Assembly: GCA_003220535.1 (NCBI GenBank)
Contig: QHSU01000011.1
Location: 36,124-100,123 of the forward strand
Length of the DNA: 64,000 nucleotides
From: Candidatus Rokuibacteriota bacterium
Lineage (GTDB): Bacteria; Methylomirabilota; Methylomirabilia; Rokubacteriales; CSP1-6
Direction: 5' to 3'
In this document: in pieces, positions 9,739 to 18,749 of the stretch
Layout: each line of letters opens with the position of its first letter
Position numbering within the stretch: position 1 is the stretch's first letter
Program-made: the position numbers and the translations under genes
The notes under the pieces: model-generated
Told to the model about the DNA's origin: nothing
Database searches by the model: none
What the model saw: the letters and a program-made list of their open reading frames with translations, nothing else

Positions 9739-10713
9739 ATGAAGCGATTCAGCGCTGTCGTCCTGGTGACCAGCCTCGCGTGGACGCTGGCGCTTCCGTC
9801 CCCGCCGTGGGCCCAACCAAAGCGAGTCGTGACGATCGCGTCGGGAGCGGTCGACGGTGTGTACTTCCCGATCGCCGGCTTGATGTCGCGTATCGCCTCC
9901 GACGCCAAGGACCTCAACGTGCGCGCGGTGGTCGCGTCGTCGGGGGGCGCGATCGCGAACGTCCAGCTCATCCGCGCCGGCGAGGCCGACTTCGCCCTCG
10001 TCCAGAACGACGTCGCCTACTACGCGTTCAACGGCGTTGCGCTCGAAGCGTTCGTCGGCAAGCCCGTGAAGAGCATGGCCGGTGTCTTCACGGTGTATCC
10101 CGAGCTGGTGCACATCGTGGCGACGCAGGCGTCGGGCGTGAAATCGATCCGCGACCTCAAGGGCAAGCGTGTCGTTCTCGGGCCGATCGGCTCGGGCACC
10201 GAGCAGAACGCGCTCCAGATCCTCGGCGCGCACGGGATCGGCGAGCCGGACCTGCGGGTCGCCGCACGCCTCCCCTTTACGACGGCGGCCGAGCAGCTGA
10301 GGTCCGGCCTCGCCGACGCCGCATTCTTCACGACGGCGCTCGGCGCCCCGGCGGTGGCCGACGCGCTCGAGTCCGGCAAGCTGACGCTGGTCGGGGTGGC
10401 ACGCGCCGCCACCGAGACACTCGAGCGAAACTATCCCTTCTACACGTCCGGCGAGATCCCGGCCAACACGTACAAAGGTCAGGAGCGCGCGGTCGCGGTT
10501 CCCGCGGTGATGGCCATGCTGGTCGCGCACGCCCGCCTGCCGGACGATCTCGTGTACCGCTTCACCCGGGCCGTGTTCGACAACCTGCCCCAGTTGCACG
10601 CCGCTCACCCCGCCGCCCGGAGCCTCACGCTACAGACGGCGCTCGTCGGGATGCCGCTCCCTCTGCACCCCGGTGCCGAGCGATTCTTCAGGGAGAAAGG
10701 GATCGCGAGATAG
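9739..10713 (+). CDS. TAXI family TRAP transporter solute-binding protein
   Basis: 324 residues. The signal peptide MKRFSAVVLVTSLAWTLALP is followed by an AxA-type site near PPWAQ. The mature part opens VVTIASGAVDGVYFPIAG and contains ADFALVQNDVAYYA and RDLKGKRVVLGPIGSGTEQNA, all hallmarks of TAXI (TRAP-associated extracytoplasmic immunogenic) proteins that bind small carboxylates or amino acids in the periplasm. The start is set by AGGGAGG (9727-9733) five bases before ATG. No fused DctQM permease lies nearby, so it is an orphan. Its 3' end overlaps the convergent SIS gene by 26 bases. Confidence 0.9.
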   Translation: MKRFSAVVLVTSLAWTLALPSPPWAQPKRVVTIASGAVDGVYFPIAGLMSRIASDAKDLNVRAVVASSGGAIANVQLIRAGEADFALVQNDVAYYAFNGVALEAFVGKPVKSMAGVFTVYPELVHIVATQASGVKSIRDLKGKRVVLGPIGSGTEQNALQILGAHGIGEPDLRVAARLPFTTAAEQLRSGLADAAFFTTALGAPAVADALESGKLTLVGVARAATETLERNYPFYTSGEIPANTYKGQERAVAVPAVMAMLVAHARLPDDLVYRFTRAVFDNLPQLHAAHPAARSLTLQTALVGMPLPLHPGAERFFREKGIAR

Positions 10714-11299
10714 ACTCCCATTTCATCGGCGACGCCTGCAGCGCCGGGTGGGACACCAGGAGGTGCCACACGATCGGCTGGATCGATTCCGTGTGGGGCG
10801 TGACCGTGGCCGGGTTCACGGTGGGAACGATGAGGCAGGCGTCCGCGACCTTGGCCGTGTAGCCGCCGTCGCGTCCCACCACGCCGCAGATCGTCGCGCC
10901 CTTGTCCCTCGCGTACCGGAGCGCCTCGACGAGATTCGGGCTCACGTTGCGCTCGAGGTCGCCGCCACCGACCGAGAAGACGAACACCATGTCGCGGTCG
11001 CCGAGACGGCTCACCTCGAGCCATCGGACGAACACCGAGGCCCAGCCGTCGTCGTTCACGCGCGCCGTCAGCTCCGAGACGTTGTCGGTCGGCGTGTAGG
11101 CCTCGATGCCGGCGATCTTGCGGAAGTCGTTCACCGCGTGAGACGCGTTCCCGGCGCTGCCGCCGACGCCCAGGAAGAACAGCCGCCCATGACGGGCGCG
11201 CAGCGCGACCAGCAGGTCCACGATCTTCTGGATCGTGGCGACGTCGAGCCGTCCCAGGATGGCCGCCGCATCCTTCAAGTACGCCTCGACGTAGGACAT
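10688..11299 (-). CDS. SIS-domain phosphosugar isomerase (GmhA-like)
   Basis: 203 residues. The SIS fold is marked by LFFLGVGGSAGNASHAVNDF (phosphosugar-binding loop, residues about 40-59), VFVFSVGGGDLERN and GATICGVVGRDGG. The family isomerises aldose/ketose phosphates, for example sedoheptulose 7-phosphate in lipopolysaccharide heptose synthesis or hexulose 6-phosphate. It lies 33 bases downstream of a transaldolase, an enzyme producing sedoheptulose 7-phosphate, which favours a heptose-phosphate role by inference. The C-terminal 26 bases overlap the convergent TAXI gene. Confidence 0.83.
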   Translation of the reverse strand: MSYVEAYLKDAAAILGRLDVATIQKIVDLLVALRARHGRLFFLGVGGSAGNASHAVNDFRKIAGIEAYTPTDNVSELTARVNDDGWASVFVRWLEVSRLGDRDMVFVFSVGGGDLERNVSPNLVEALRYARDKGATICGVVGRDGGYTAKVADACLIVPTVNPATVTPHTESIQPIVWHLLVSHPALQASPMKWESISRSLSP

Positions 11300-11332
11300 C
11301 AGGAATTCACCATGACCTCTCGAAGCCGACGG

Positions 11333-12025
11333 TCATGCCTTGAGCTTGGCCTCGAGCCTGGCCCCGTCCTGGAGGAACATCTTGACGGTCTCTTTGGTGT
11401 AGGGATGGACGAGCATGCCCTCGACCAGGCTCGGGACGGCGGTCACGATGTGGGCCCCCGCCTCGAGCCACTCGACGATGTTGAGGACCTCGCGGGTCGA
11501 GCCGACGATGATCCGCGCCTTCAGGCTGAACTGGTCGAGGAGCTTGCGGAGCTTCGTGATCTCGCCGCAGACGTTGTAGCCCATGTTGTTGACGCGGCCG
11601 CCGAAGAGCGACACGTAGCTGGCTCCGGCCAGCGCGGCCAGGAAGCACTGCTGGGCGTTCATCATCGCGGTGACGTTGACGCGGATGTCGTGCCGCGTCT
11701 CGAGCTCGTGGATGATCTCCATGTTCTCCAGCTCGCCGTCGGGGCCGTGCACGGTGACCTTGACGACGACGTTGTCGCCCCAGCTCGCGAACTCCTTCGC
11801 CTGGCGCAGCACCGCCTCCCGCTCGGTGGTCATGACCTCGACCGAAAGCGGGTGCGGCGCGACGAGCTTCGCGATGTGCCGCGAGCGCTCCTCGATGCCG
11901 CGCAGGCCCCCCGTCACGCCCTCCTTGAAGAGGATCGTCGGATTGGTCGTGACCCCGCGGATCACGCCCATGCGGAGGAAGCGCTCGATCTCCTTGAGAT
12001 TGCCCGTGTCGAGGAAGATCGGCAT
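11333..12025 (-). CDS. Transaldolase / fructose-6-phosphate aldolase family protein
   Basis: 230 residues, the short MipB/TalC-type transaldolase. N-terminal IFLDTGNLKEIERF and VTTNPTILFKEG are family signatures. The Schiff-base lysine is expected at K89 in NVVVKVTVHG, and the phosphate-binding part VSLFGGRVNNMG follows. It transfers dihydroxyacetone between sugar phosphates in the pentose phosphate pathway or cleaves fructose 6-phosphate. A GAGGAG Shine-Dalgarno precedes the ATG. It is followed by the SIS isomerase in one probable operon. Confidence 0.9.
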   Translation of the reverse strand: MPIFLDTGNLKEIERFLRMGVIRGVTTNPTILFKEGVTGGLRGIEERSRHIAKLVAPHPLSVEVMTTEREAVLRQAKEFASWGDNVVVKVTVHGPDGELENMEIIHELETRHDIRVNVTAMMNAQQCFLAALAGASYVSLFGGRVNNMGYNVCGEITKLRKLLDQFSLKARIIVGSTREVLNIVEWLEAGAHIVTAVPSLVEGMLVHPYTKETVKMFLQDGARLEAKLKA

Positions 12026-12403
12026 CGTCTGGCTCCTCTAGAGCGTCTCGCTGGTGGGAGACCGGCGTGCGCCGAGATCGGTCACGGTCTCGAGGGTCGG
12101 CGACATGACGGCGGTCCAGAGCGCAACGCTATCACACTCCTCCGTGCGAGCCTATGTCTGGAGGCGGCGAGCCAGCAATCGTCGAGAACAAGTCCGACGC
12201 TTGGGACCGGTCCCCGTCCCTCGTCGGCCGATCCCCATCGCCGGATAAATCCTGATCAGATAGCCGGAAATTAATCAGGCGACGTGGCTCGGAATCGGTT
12301 GAAAAGTGTTGAATGACCAGGATTTGCTCGCTGGTATGCGTCTTGCGTGCTTCCGGATCTCAATGAGGGCCAAAACGTCAAGGGTTCCAACAGCATAGAA
12401 ATC
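12026..12403. other. Divergent intergenic region with inverted repeat, no gene
   Basis: No coding sequence is convincing here. An inverted pair CCTGAT (12251-12256) and ATCAGG (12274-12279) with centres 23 bases apart could be a dimeric regulator site upstream of the peroxiredoxin/kinase genes, since about two helical turns separate the halves. No clear consensus promoter was found for either side. Confidence 0.3.
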
Positions 12404-13045
12404 ATGACCGCACCTGTAACTCCCCAGGTCGAGCGTCCGGGCGTGGGCGAGATGGCGCCTCGCTTCTCGTTGCCCTCGCTCAATGGGGCGATGGTGGACC
12501 TCGCGTCTTACCGCGGTCGCTCCAACGTGGTGGTCTGGTTCTCGCGTGGGTTCACATGCCCTTTCTGCCGCGTCTACACGGACGGCGTGCGCGCCGGGTA
12601 CGACGCGCTGCGAGCCGCCGACACCGAAGTGATCCAGGTGGCGCCCAACCTGCTCGAGAGCGCTCGACGGTACTTCGGTGAGTCGATCCTGCCCTTTCCG
12701 TTCGTCTGCGATCCCGACAAGCGCCTCTACGCCGTGTACGGCCTCGGCGACTTGAGGGCGCTCGAGGCGACCCGCACCGCCGTGGTGAGCTTCGCCCATG
12801 CCTTCACGCACGGAGACTCCGTCAACCAGATCCGTGGCGCCTGGTTCGACGTGATGAACCGCAACTTCCTGCGTCGCCTCCATCACCACGCCATGACGGC
12901 GCAGGAGCAGGGGATCTTTGTCATCGACAAGGAAGGTGTGATCCGCCACCTCACCGTCGTCGGTCCCATCGATCCCGTGCCGGGCGGTGGCGAGCTGGCG
13001 GACCTCGCCCGGACTCACTGCGGCGCGAGCCCGGTGCCCGCGTGA
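12404..13045 (+). CDS. Peroxiredoxin-like thioredoxin-fold protein (AhpC/TSA type 2)
   Basis: 213 residues from MTAPVTPQ. Thioredoxin-like fold with WFSRGFTCPFCRVYTDG (residues about 45-61), where CPFC holds the peroxidatic cysteine, like the RGxxCPFCR of the AhpC-TSA_2 group. PGVGEMAPRFSLPSLNG is the usual peroxiredoxin N-terminal strand. Likely reduces peroxides or acts as a thiol redox protein in the cytoplasm; no signal peptide. A GTG at 12347 would add 19 residues without protein character. Its stop overlaps the GTG of the following sensor kinase (GTGA), so the redox protein and sensor are co-translated. Confidence 0.82.
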   Translation: MTAPVTPQVERPGVGEMAPRFSLPSLNGAMVDLASYRGRSNVVVWFSRGFTCPFCRVYTDGVRAGYDALRAADTEVIQVAPNLLESARRYFGESILPFPFVCDPDKRLYAVYGLGDLRALEATRTAVVSFAHAFTHGDSVNQIRGAWFDVMNRNFLRRLHHHAMTAQEQGIFVIDKEGVIRHLTVVGPIDPVPGGGELADLARTHCGASPVPA

Positions 13046-14577
13046 GCCAGGTCGAGCGCCTGACCCGGCTCAGCGAAATCCTCGCCGAGCTGTTCCGCTC
13101 GCCGATCCCGAGCCATTTTTTCCAGACGCTCGGCGACCAGGCCTGGGCCGCCGTGCCCTGCGACTACCTCGCCGTCTGTCTCCAGGATCCCGAGAGGGGC
13201 GGCTACCTCGTGCACTCGCAAGTCGACCTCGAGGAGGGCGCGATGAGCCGGCGGGTGTTCTCGCCGGACGAGGGCCTCCCCGGTCGGGCGATCAGCACGG
13301 GCAAGGCGTACCTCGTCGAGGATCTCGCCGCCGAGGACGGCGCGCCCGATCTCGAAGGCGTGCTCGCCGCCGCAGGCCTGCGGGCGGCCCTGGTCGTGCC
13401 GATCCGCAGCGGCCTCGACGTGCTCGGCGCGCTGCTCTTCGCCGGGCGGCCGCCGATCGTCTACGGCGCCGACGATCTCGAGATCGCCCAGCTGATGGCG
13501 TCGGGGTTGTCGTCGGCGCTCGAGACGTCGCGGGCGTACGACAAGCTCGGCGGAGAGCGCATGACGATGCTCGCGGTGCTCGGCAGCACCGCGGACGCCG
13601 TGATCACGATGAATCCGGCCGGTCTCGTGCTGCTCGCCAACGCGGCGGTGCGTCCGATGCTGGGCCTCGCTCCGGATGCCATCGAGGGACGGCCTCTGGC
13701 CGAGGCCGTCGACTGGGCACCGCTGCGTGAGCTGTTCCTGGCCGGGCGCCCGGGCATCTACGAGCTGCCGCTGCCCGACGGACGGACCGCCCAGGCGAGT
13801 CTCGTGCGGGTGGCCACGCCGTTCGGCGAGCCGGTCGGTCTGGCCGCGGTCCTTCGCGACATCACGCTGCTCAAGAACCTCGAGCAGATGAAGAACGACT
13901 TCGTGAACACGGTTTCCCACGACCTCAAGGGTCCCATCACCGTCATCGCCGGCATGGCGGACCTGATGCGGATGGCCGGGCCGGGAGACGAAAACCACGC
14001 GAGTCGGTGCGAAGACATCCGCGACACCGCCCAGCACATGGCGGATCTCGTCTCCGACCTGCTCGACATCGGCAGGATCGAGGCCGGGCTCGACGCGGCC
14101 CGCGAGCCGATGGATCTGATTCCGGTGATCGGCGAGGCGCTCCGGATGGTGAGGCCGCGAGCCGAGACGAAGACCATCGAGCTCCACGCCGAGCTGCCGG
14201 GGGAGGCGACCATCTCGGCCGTCCCGAGCCGCGTCCGGCAGGTGCTGATCAACCTCATCGACAACGGCGTCAAGTACACGCCGGCGGGCGGCCGCGTGGC
14301 CGTCGCGGCGGCGCTCGCGACCGACGTCGATGGAGCGGAGACGGTGAGGATCCGGGTGACCGACACGGGGATGGGCATCCCCGCCCGCGACCTGCCGCAC
14401 GTCTTCGACAAGTTCTACCGGGTCAAGAACAAGGCGACCAGCGAGATCGCCGGCACCGGCCTCGGGCTGGCCATCACCAAGAGTATCGTGGAGGCGTACG
14501 GAGGTCGGATCAGCGTCGAGAGCGTCGAGGGCGCCGGCACGACGTTCGCAGTCGAGTTGCCGCTCGCGCGACCCTGA
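13042..14577 (+). CDS. GAF-PAS sensor histidine kinase
   Basis: 511 residues, soluble (no transmembrane helix). Order: N-terminal GAF-like domain (residues about 15-165), PAS-like domain (about 175-270), dimerisation/phosphoacceptor domain with FVNTVSHDLKGPITV and phosphoacceptor H293, then the ATPase domain with N box LIDNGVKYTP, G1 DTGMGIP, F box FDKFYRVKNK and G2 GTGLGLAI. No response regulator is adjacent, so it is an orphan kinase. GTG start at 13042 overlaps the peroxiredoxin stop, suggesting it senses redox state or peroxide, possibly through the neighbouring protein; that role is inference. Confidence 0.9.
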   Translation: MSQVERLTRLSEILAELFRSPIPSHFFQTLGDQAWAAVPCDYLAVCLQDPERGGYLVHSQVDLEEGAMSRRVFSPDEGLPGRAISTGKAYLVEDLAAEDGAPDLEGVLAAAGLRAALVVPIRSGLDVLGALLFAGRPPIVYGADDLEIAQLMASGLSSALETSRAYDKLGGERMTMLAVLGSTADAVITMNPAGLVLLANAAVRPMLGLAPDAIEGRPLAEAVDWAPLRELFLAGRPGIYELPLPDGRTAQASLVRVATPFGEPVGLAAVLRDITLLKNLEQMKNDFVNTVSHDLKGPITVIAGMADLMRMAGPGDENHASRCEDIRDTAQHMADLVSDLLDIGRIEAGLDAAREPMDLIPVIGEALRMVRPRAETKTIELHAELPGEATISAVPSRVRQVLINLIDNGVKYTPAGGRVAVAAALATDVDGAETVRIRVTDTGMGIPARDLPHVFDKFYRVKNKATSEIAGTGLGLAITKSIVEAYGGRISVESVEGAGTTFAVELPLARP

Positions 14578-14596
14578 CGCTCAGCCGCGACGACCA

Positions 14597-15769
14597 TCAA
14601 CCGAGGTAGGACGCCACGAACGTCCCGCTCGGGCTCTCCGCGGTGAAGCGCCCGAACGCGAACGGCGCCGGATTCACCGGCGGCGCCGCTCCCGTGATCA
14701 GCGCGGCCATCATCTCCCCGACCGCCGGGGCGAGCTTGAAGCCGTGGCCGCTCATGCCCGTCGCGATCCAGAAGCCACGGATCGGCGACTCGTCGAGGAT
14801 CGGCATCCAGTCCGGCGTGATGTCGAAGGCGCCGGCCCAGCCGCGCCGATAGCGCGCGTCGGCGAGACGCGGGATCGCGCGGCCGGTGCGCTCGAGGACC
14901 TCGGTCGCCTCTTCGAGGCTCACGTCACCGCCGAGGAGCTCGGGCTCCATCGGATGCTGCGCCTCGTCGTCGGTGAGCGAGCCCGTCAGCGTGAGACCGC
15001 CTGTCTCGGGGCGCGCGTAGCTGCCGCCCGCGAGATCGAGGTACACGAGGTGCGGGCGCCCGAACCCGGCGTCCCGCTCGACGACGAAGACCGGATGGCG
15101 GCCGACGACGATTGGAAGCGCGACGCCGGCCAGGCGCGCGACGGCGCCGGACCAGAGGCCGGCCGCGTTGACGACGACCGGCGCGTCGATGCGGTCGCCC
15201 GCCGCGGTCTCGACGCCGGTGACGCGGTCGCCAGCCGTGCGGATCGCCACCACCTCGACGCCCTGCTCGATGCGGACGCCCCGCCGTCGCGCCGCCGCGG
15301 CATAGCCGGTCGTGACCGCGGTCGGGTCGCCGTAGCCCGACTCGGGCTCGTAGAGGACGGCGCCGAGATGCTCGCTGTCGATCCGTGGCTCGATGCGCGC
15401 GAGCTCGCCGGGCTCGAGCACCTCGGCGCGGACGCCGAACGACCGCTGGCGTCTGACCGTTTCCTCGAGCTTGGGACGCATCGCGGTGGAGACGCCGATC
15501 AGCACGCCGCAGTCGACGTAGCCCGACTCGCCGCCGACGGCGTCGGAGAAACCCTGGAACACGGCGAGCGACCGCACGACCATCTGGCTGGTCTCTGGCG
15601 TGGGGTAGAGCTGGCGGACGATTCCGACCGAGCGCCCGGTGCCACCGGAGGCGAGGAACTTGCGCTCGAGGAGGAGGACGTCGCGCGCACCCACCGCCGT
15701 CAGATGGAAGGCGATGGAGGCGCCCGTGACGCCGCCTCCGATGATGATGACCTCGGCGTGGCGGATCAC
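14597..15769 (-). CDS. FAD-dependent oxidoreductase, glycine/D-amino acid oxidase (DAO) family
   Basis: 390 residues. The N-terminal Rossmann motif AEVIIIGGGVTGASIAFHL with downstream acidic LLERK binds FAD, and the C-terminal GFWIATGMSGHGFKLAPAVG is the second flavin-contacting motif of the DAO/sarcosine oxidase beta family. It would oxidise an N-methyl or D-amino acid. GTG at 15769 overlaps the MOSC gene stop (GTGA) and sets the start; another GTG two codons upstream is possible. Converges with the histidine kinase gene, 19 bases apart. Substrate cannot be assigned. Confidence 0.88.
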   Translation of the reverse strand: MIRHAEVIIIGGGVTGASIAFHLTAVGARDVLLLERKFLASGGTGRSVGIVRQLYPTPETSQMVVRSLAVFQGFSDAVGGESGYVDCGVLIGVSTAMRPKLEETVRRQRSFGVRAEVLEPGELARIEPRIDSEHLGAVLYEPESGYGDPTAVTTGYAAAARRRGVRIEQGVEVVAIRTAGDRVTGVETAAGDRIDAPVVVNAAGLWSGAVARLAGVALPIVVGRHPVFVVERDAGFGRPHLVYLDLAGGSYARPETGGLTLTGSLTDDEAQHPMEPELLGGDVSLEEATEVLERTGRAIPRLADARYRRGWAGAFDITPDWMPILDESPIRGFWIATGMSGHGFKLAPAVGEMMAALITGAAPPVNPAPFAFGRFTAESPSGTFVASYLG

Positions 15770-16275
15770 CTGGACGCGGCGGCGGTCACCTCGGCGGCCT
15801 CGGCCTCGTCCAGCAGACGCACCGAGTCGCCCTGGCGGATCGAGCCCGGAGCCAGGACGCGGGCGTAGACACGGCTCCAGCCGGGATGGCGCTTCTGGGA
15901 CACGCGGGCGTAGTCGCCGTCCTTGAAGGCCCGCGTGATGTTCACGCACGGGCTCGTGTAGCGGGTCACCTGGAGGAGCACGGTCTCACCGAGCAGCAGG
16001 TGGGACCCCGGAACGACGGCGGACCAGTCCAATCCCTCGACCGTGACGTTCTCGCCGATGGCGCCGGGCACGATCCAGTGGCCCTCGGCCTGGAGGCTCC
16101 GGATCGCCTCCATGGCGTAGAGACACACGGCCCGCTCCGGGCCTCCGTGGTGCTCCGCGTCGCGGTGCGCGTCGCCGTCGAGTCCGAGGGCCGTGACCCG
16201 CGCCTGCGCCACACCCGTCTTCGGGACGCCACCGCGGGAAACGCTGATCTGGACGATTCTTCCGCTCACGGGCAA
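15766..16275 (-). CDS. MOSC domain protein (YiiM-like)
   Basis: 169 residues. Matches the MOSC beta-barrel with RIVQISVSRGGVPK at the start, HHGGPERAVCLYAMEAI (HGG motif), GENVTVEGLDW, and the conserved cysteine in TRYTSPCVNI. MOSC proteins bind or transfer molybdenum-linked sulfur and include N-hydroxylated compound reductase components. Standing immediately upstream of, and overlapping, an FAD oxidoreductase suggests the two form an operon, but a shared substrate is unknown. Confidence 0.87.
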   Translation of the reverse strand: MPVSGRIVQISVSRGGVPKTGVAQARVTALGLDGDAHRDAEHHGGPERAVCLYAMEAIRSLQAEGHWIVPGAIGENVTVEGLDWSAVVPGSHLLLGETVLLQVTRYTSPCVNITRAFKDGDYARVSQKRHPGWSRVYARVLAPGSIRQGDSVRLLDEAEAAEVTAAASR

Positions 16276-16318
16276 CCTCCGTTCCGTCGTTTGCCCCTGG
16301 CCCGATTGTACGCGAGGC

Positions 16319-16774
16319 TCAGCGCGCGCCGCGCCGGATCATCCGCTGGACACGAGCCTCTAGGACCAGCTCGCCGCGCTGGTTCAAGACACGGTGGCGA
16401 TACGTGACGATGCCGCGGTCGGGCTTCTTCGTCTCACGCTTGTCGGCGACCTCGACCTCCACGGTGAGCGTGTCGCCCTCGAGCACGGGCGCCGTCACGC
16501 GCAGCTCGCCGCCGAGGTACGCCATGCCCGTGCCATGGATGAGCCCGGTCTGCATGATCAGCCCCTCGGAGAGCGCGAACGTGAGTGCGCCGGGCGCCGC
16601 ACGCCGCTTGAACATCGACTCGCGCGCGACGTATTCCATGTCCATGAAGAGCGGCTCGGTGAAGCCGCACAGGTTGACGAAGCTCACGATGTCGGTCTCC
16701 GACACCGTCCGGCCGAGCGTGCGGAAGGTGGCGCCGATCTCGTGCTGCTCGAAGTGCAGGCCTTCGCCGATCAT
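16319..16774 (-). CDS. MaoC-like hotdog dehydratase
   Basis: 151 residues, single hotdog domain. It contains TVSETDIVSFVNLCGFTEPLFMD and later AYLGGELRVTAPVLEGDTL, matching the MaoC/(R)-specific enoyl-CoA hydratase family. Start ATG 16774 is supported by GGAGGAGG five bases upstream; the in-frame sequence before it is not protein-like. Probably acts on acyl-CoA thioesters (hydration of mesaconyl or enoyl groups). No other acyl-CoA gene is next to it. The 252 bases upstream hold only a small palindrome GTATAGATATAC (16896-16907). Confidence 0.83.
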   Translation of the reverse strand: MIGEGLHFEQHEIGATFRTLGRTVSETDIVSFVNLCGFTEPLFMDMEYVARESMFKRRAAPGALTFALSEGLIMQTGLIHGTGMAYLGGELRVTAPVLEGDTLTVEVEVADKRETKKPDRGIVTYRHRVLNQRGELVLEARVQRMIRRGAR

Positions 16775-17026
16775 GGGGTCCTCCTCCGTTCGGTTGCGCT
16801 GATGACGGCCAGATTCTGGGGTCGGCGGCCTCGATCTCCCGGATCGTCTGGTCCGGCGTCCCGCCGCGTATGGCTGGAGCTCCATGCGCGGCTACGTATA
16901 GATATACCCGGTCGTCCAGCACCGCTCGCGTAAAAGTAGATTCGGGGCGCGACTCGACATTGATGAGGTCATGTGGATTCCTGATCGGTGCACGCACGCG
17001 GCGCCCGCCGCTCAGCGGCACGCCGG

Positions 17027-18553
17027 CTAGGGTAGATGAAACCAGTTGTACGCGCTGCTGAAGATCGAACGCGTGGTCACCGCCTCGGCACCAGTGACCA
17101 CGACGAGCAGAACCGCAAGGGCCGCAAGGGCGCGGCGGTCGCCCCGCAGAATCCGGGCGAGACCCTGGACGTAGAGCACCGCGATGGGCACGAGCACGCT
17201 GAACAGGAGGCGGCCTGTCATGAAATACGGGGAACTCGGTGACGGATGTTGTGTCCAGCTACCGAAGTGGTATCGGATGGAGAGCAAAGCGAGGAAGGCG
17301 ACGGTACCGAGGACGGCGGTGGCGGCGCTCCAGGTGGCGAGCCGGTCGGACCTCGGGCGCCGGGCGATGGCGGTCGCGACACAGACGAGGGTGGAGCCGA
17401 CGTATACGACATCCAGACTCGGCCAGCCGATCGGGACCTGATGCCAGACGAGATCACTCCGCCAGAAAGTCGCGAGCAGGCCGCGGAGAAACACCGTGAC
17501 GAACTCGAGCCCGAAGATCGGGTGCGGCCAGAGCTCGCCGAGAGCCTTCGGCGTCCACCCGAGCGCCGCCACCTTCTGCGTTCCCCCCGACGGCTCTCCC
17601 GCCATCCAGTAGTGGCTCTGCCACGCGAGGATCGGGACCATCGCGCTCGCGAGCGTCGCGAGAGCGCGGACCGCTTCCGAGCGTGTCGCCCACGCACGGC
17701 GAGCAATCAAGACGACCGCGAGGACCCCGACCATCGCGATTGCCGTGGTCTTCGTGAGCACCGCCGCAGCCACGAGGGCCCCAGCTCCTATCGCGAGCGC
17801 CATCGAGGGCGCCGGCTCGCGCGCGAGCCGCAGCGCGGCGCAGAACGCGAGGCCACTCGTCAGAGGCACCAGGGCGTCATTGCTCACGCCGTAGAAGCTC
17901 CCCCGCGGCACGACGGCGACGAAGAGCGCCACTCCGACGGCGAGCGCCGGCGACTCGGGGAAGGCGAGGCGCGCGGCCGCCGCCGCCACCACCACGGTCA
18001 CGGTCGCCAGCAACACGTTGAGAAAACGGGTCCAGTAGAAGAACGACCCACCCGCGACCCCGAGCGCCCCCCCCAGCCGATGCCAGGCGCCGGCGACCGC
18101 GTAATACAGCGGCGGCTCGACCGCCTCGTAGTTGACGCGATCCCACTCGCGCATCCCCCACGGCACCGCGGCCGCCCGCATGGCGGGAGGCGCCGTCCAC
18201 ACCGGTGGCGCCACGCCATCAGGCGGAATCGGATTCAGGTATTCAGGACTACGGTGCAGAAGGAGGGAGCCGGGGCCAGGGCTCGAGACGCCCGTGCCGT
18301 AGAGGACGATGGCTTCACGGACCTCGGCATCCAGCGGCTCATCGCTGAGCCGAACCGGAACATGGCCGCGCGCGTACTTGACGACCAGGTCGTAGTGGAA
18401 CGCCTCGTCGAGGGGGTGGAACGGCGGCAATGCCGCGGCGAACGTCCAGACCCGCAGAGCTGCCAGCAGACAGAGCAGCGTCAGCCACACGCGCGACCTG
18501 TGGGGATCAGACTCCGCCACGGATTCCAGCGCTTCGTGATTCTGAAGAACCAC
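17027..18553 (-). CDS. DUF2142-like polytopic membrane protein, putative GT-C glycosyltransferase
   Basis: 508 residues from a GTG start, with about ten transmembrane helices. The first extracytoplasmic loop has FHPLDEAFHYD, an acidic motif placed as in GT-C transferases, and a later loop contains GVSNDALVPLTSG, both seen in the DUF2142 family. Predicted to transfer sugars from a lipid carrier on the outer face of the inner membrane. Stands alone on the minus strand between maoC-like and liv genes, with about 200 bases upstream of its start that contain no recognisable gene. Confidence 0.72.
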   Translation of the reverse strand: MVLQNHEALESVAESDPHRSRVWLTLLCLLAALRVWTFAAALPPFHPLDEAFHYDLVVKYARGHVPVRLSDEPLDAEVREAIVLYGTGVSSPGPGSLLLHRSPEYLNPIPPDGVAPPVWTAPPAMRAAAVPWGMREWDRVNYEAVEPPLYYAVAGAWHRLGGALGVAGGSFFYWTRFLNVLLATVTVVVAAAAARLAFPESPALAVGVALFVAVVPRGSFYGVSNDALVPLTSGLAFCAALRLAREPAPSMALAIGAGALVAAAVLTKTTAIAMVGVLAVVLIARRAWATRSEAVRALATLASAMVPILAWQSHYWMAGEPSGGTQKVAALGWTPKALGELWPHPIFGLEFVTVFLRGLLATFWRSDLVWHQVPIGWPSLDVVYVGSTLVCVATAIARRPRSDRLATWSAATAVLGTVAFLALLSIRYHFGSWTQHPSPSSPYFMTGRLLFSVLVPIAVLYVQGLARILRGDRRALAALAVLLVVVTGAEAVTTRSIFSSAYNWFHLP

Positions 18554-18749
18554 GGGATGCCGAGGAGTTCAAGGTGTTCAAACAGCATAGCGTAGCGATG
18601 GCCGCTTCCCGAGAGGCTTTTCGCCCGTTGGTCCGACGTGAAGCCGTCCCACGCGGCGGGAACACCGAAGCGAAGACGTTCTTCGCGAGGAGAGCCGTCT
18701 CGGCCTCGTCGTCCCAGAGGTAACGAGGAGCCGGAGCCCCGTGACCGCG

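Noticed and set aside
10673..12274. A 533-codon plus-strand frame opposite the SIS and transaldolase genes
   Set aside because: Antisense to two recognisable enzymes; low-complexity residue use and no motif.
13015..14400. A 461-codon minus-strand frame opposite the histidine kinase
   Set aside because: The kinase has intact H, N, G1, F and G2 boxes; the antisense frame has none.
16896..16907. Palindrome GTATAGATATAC upstream of the MaoC-like gene
   Set aside because: Too short and without a matching -35 or second copy to call an operator or promoter.
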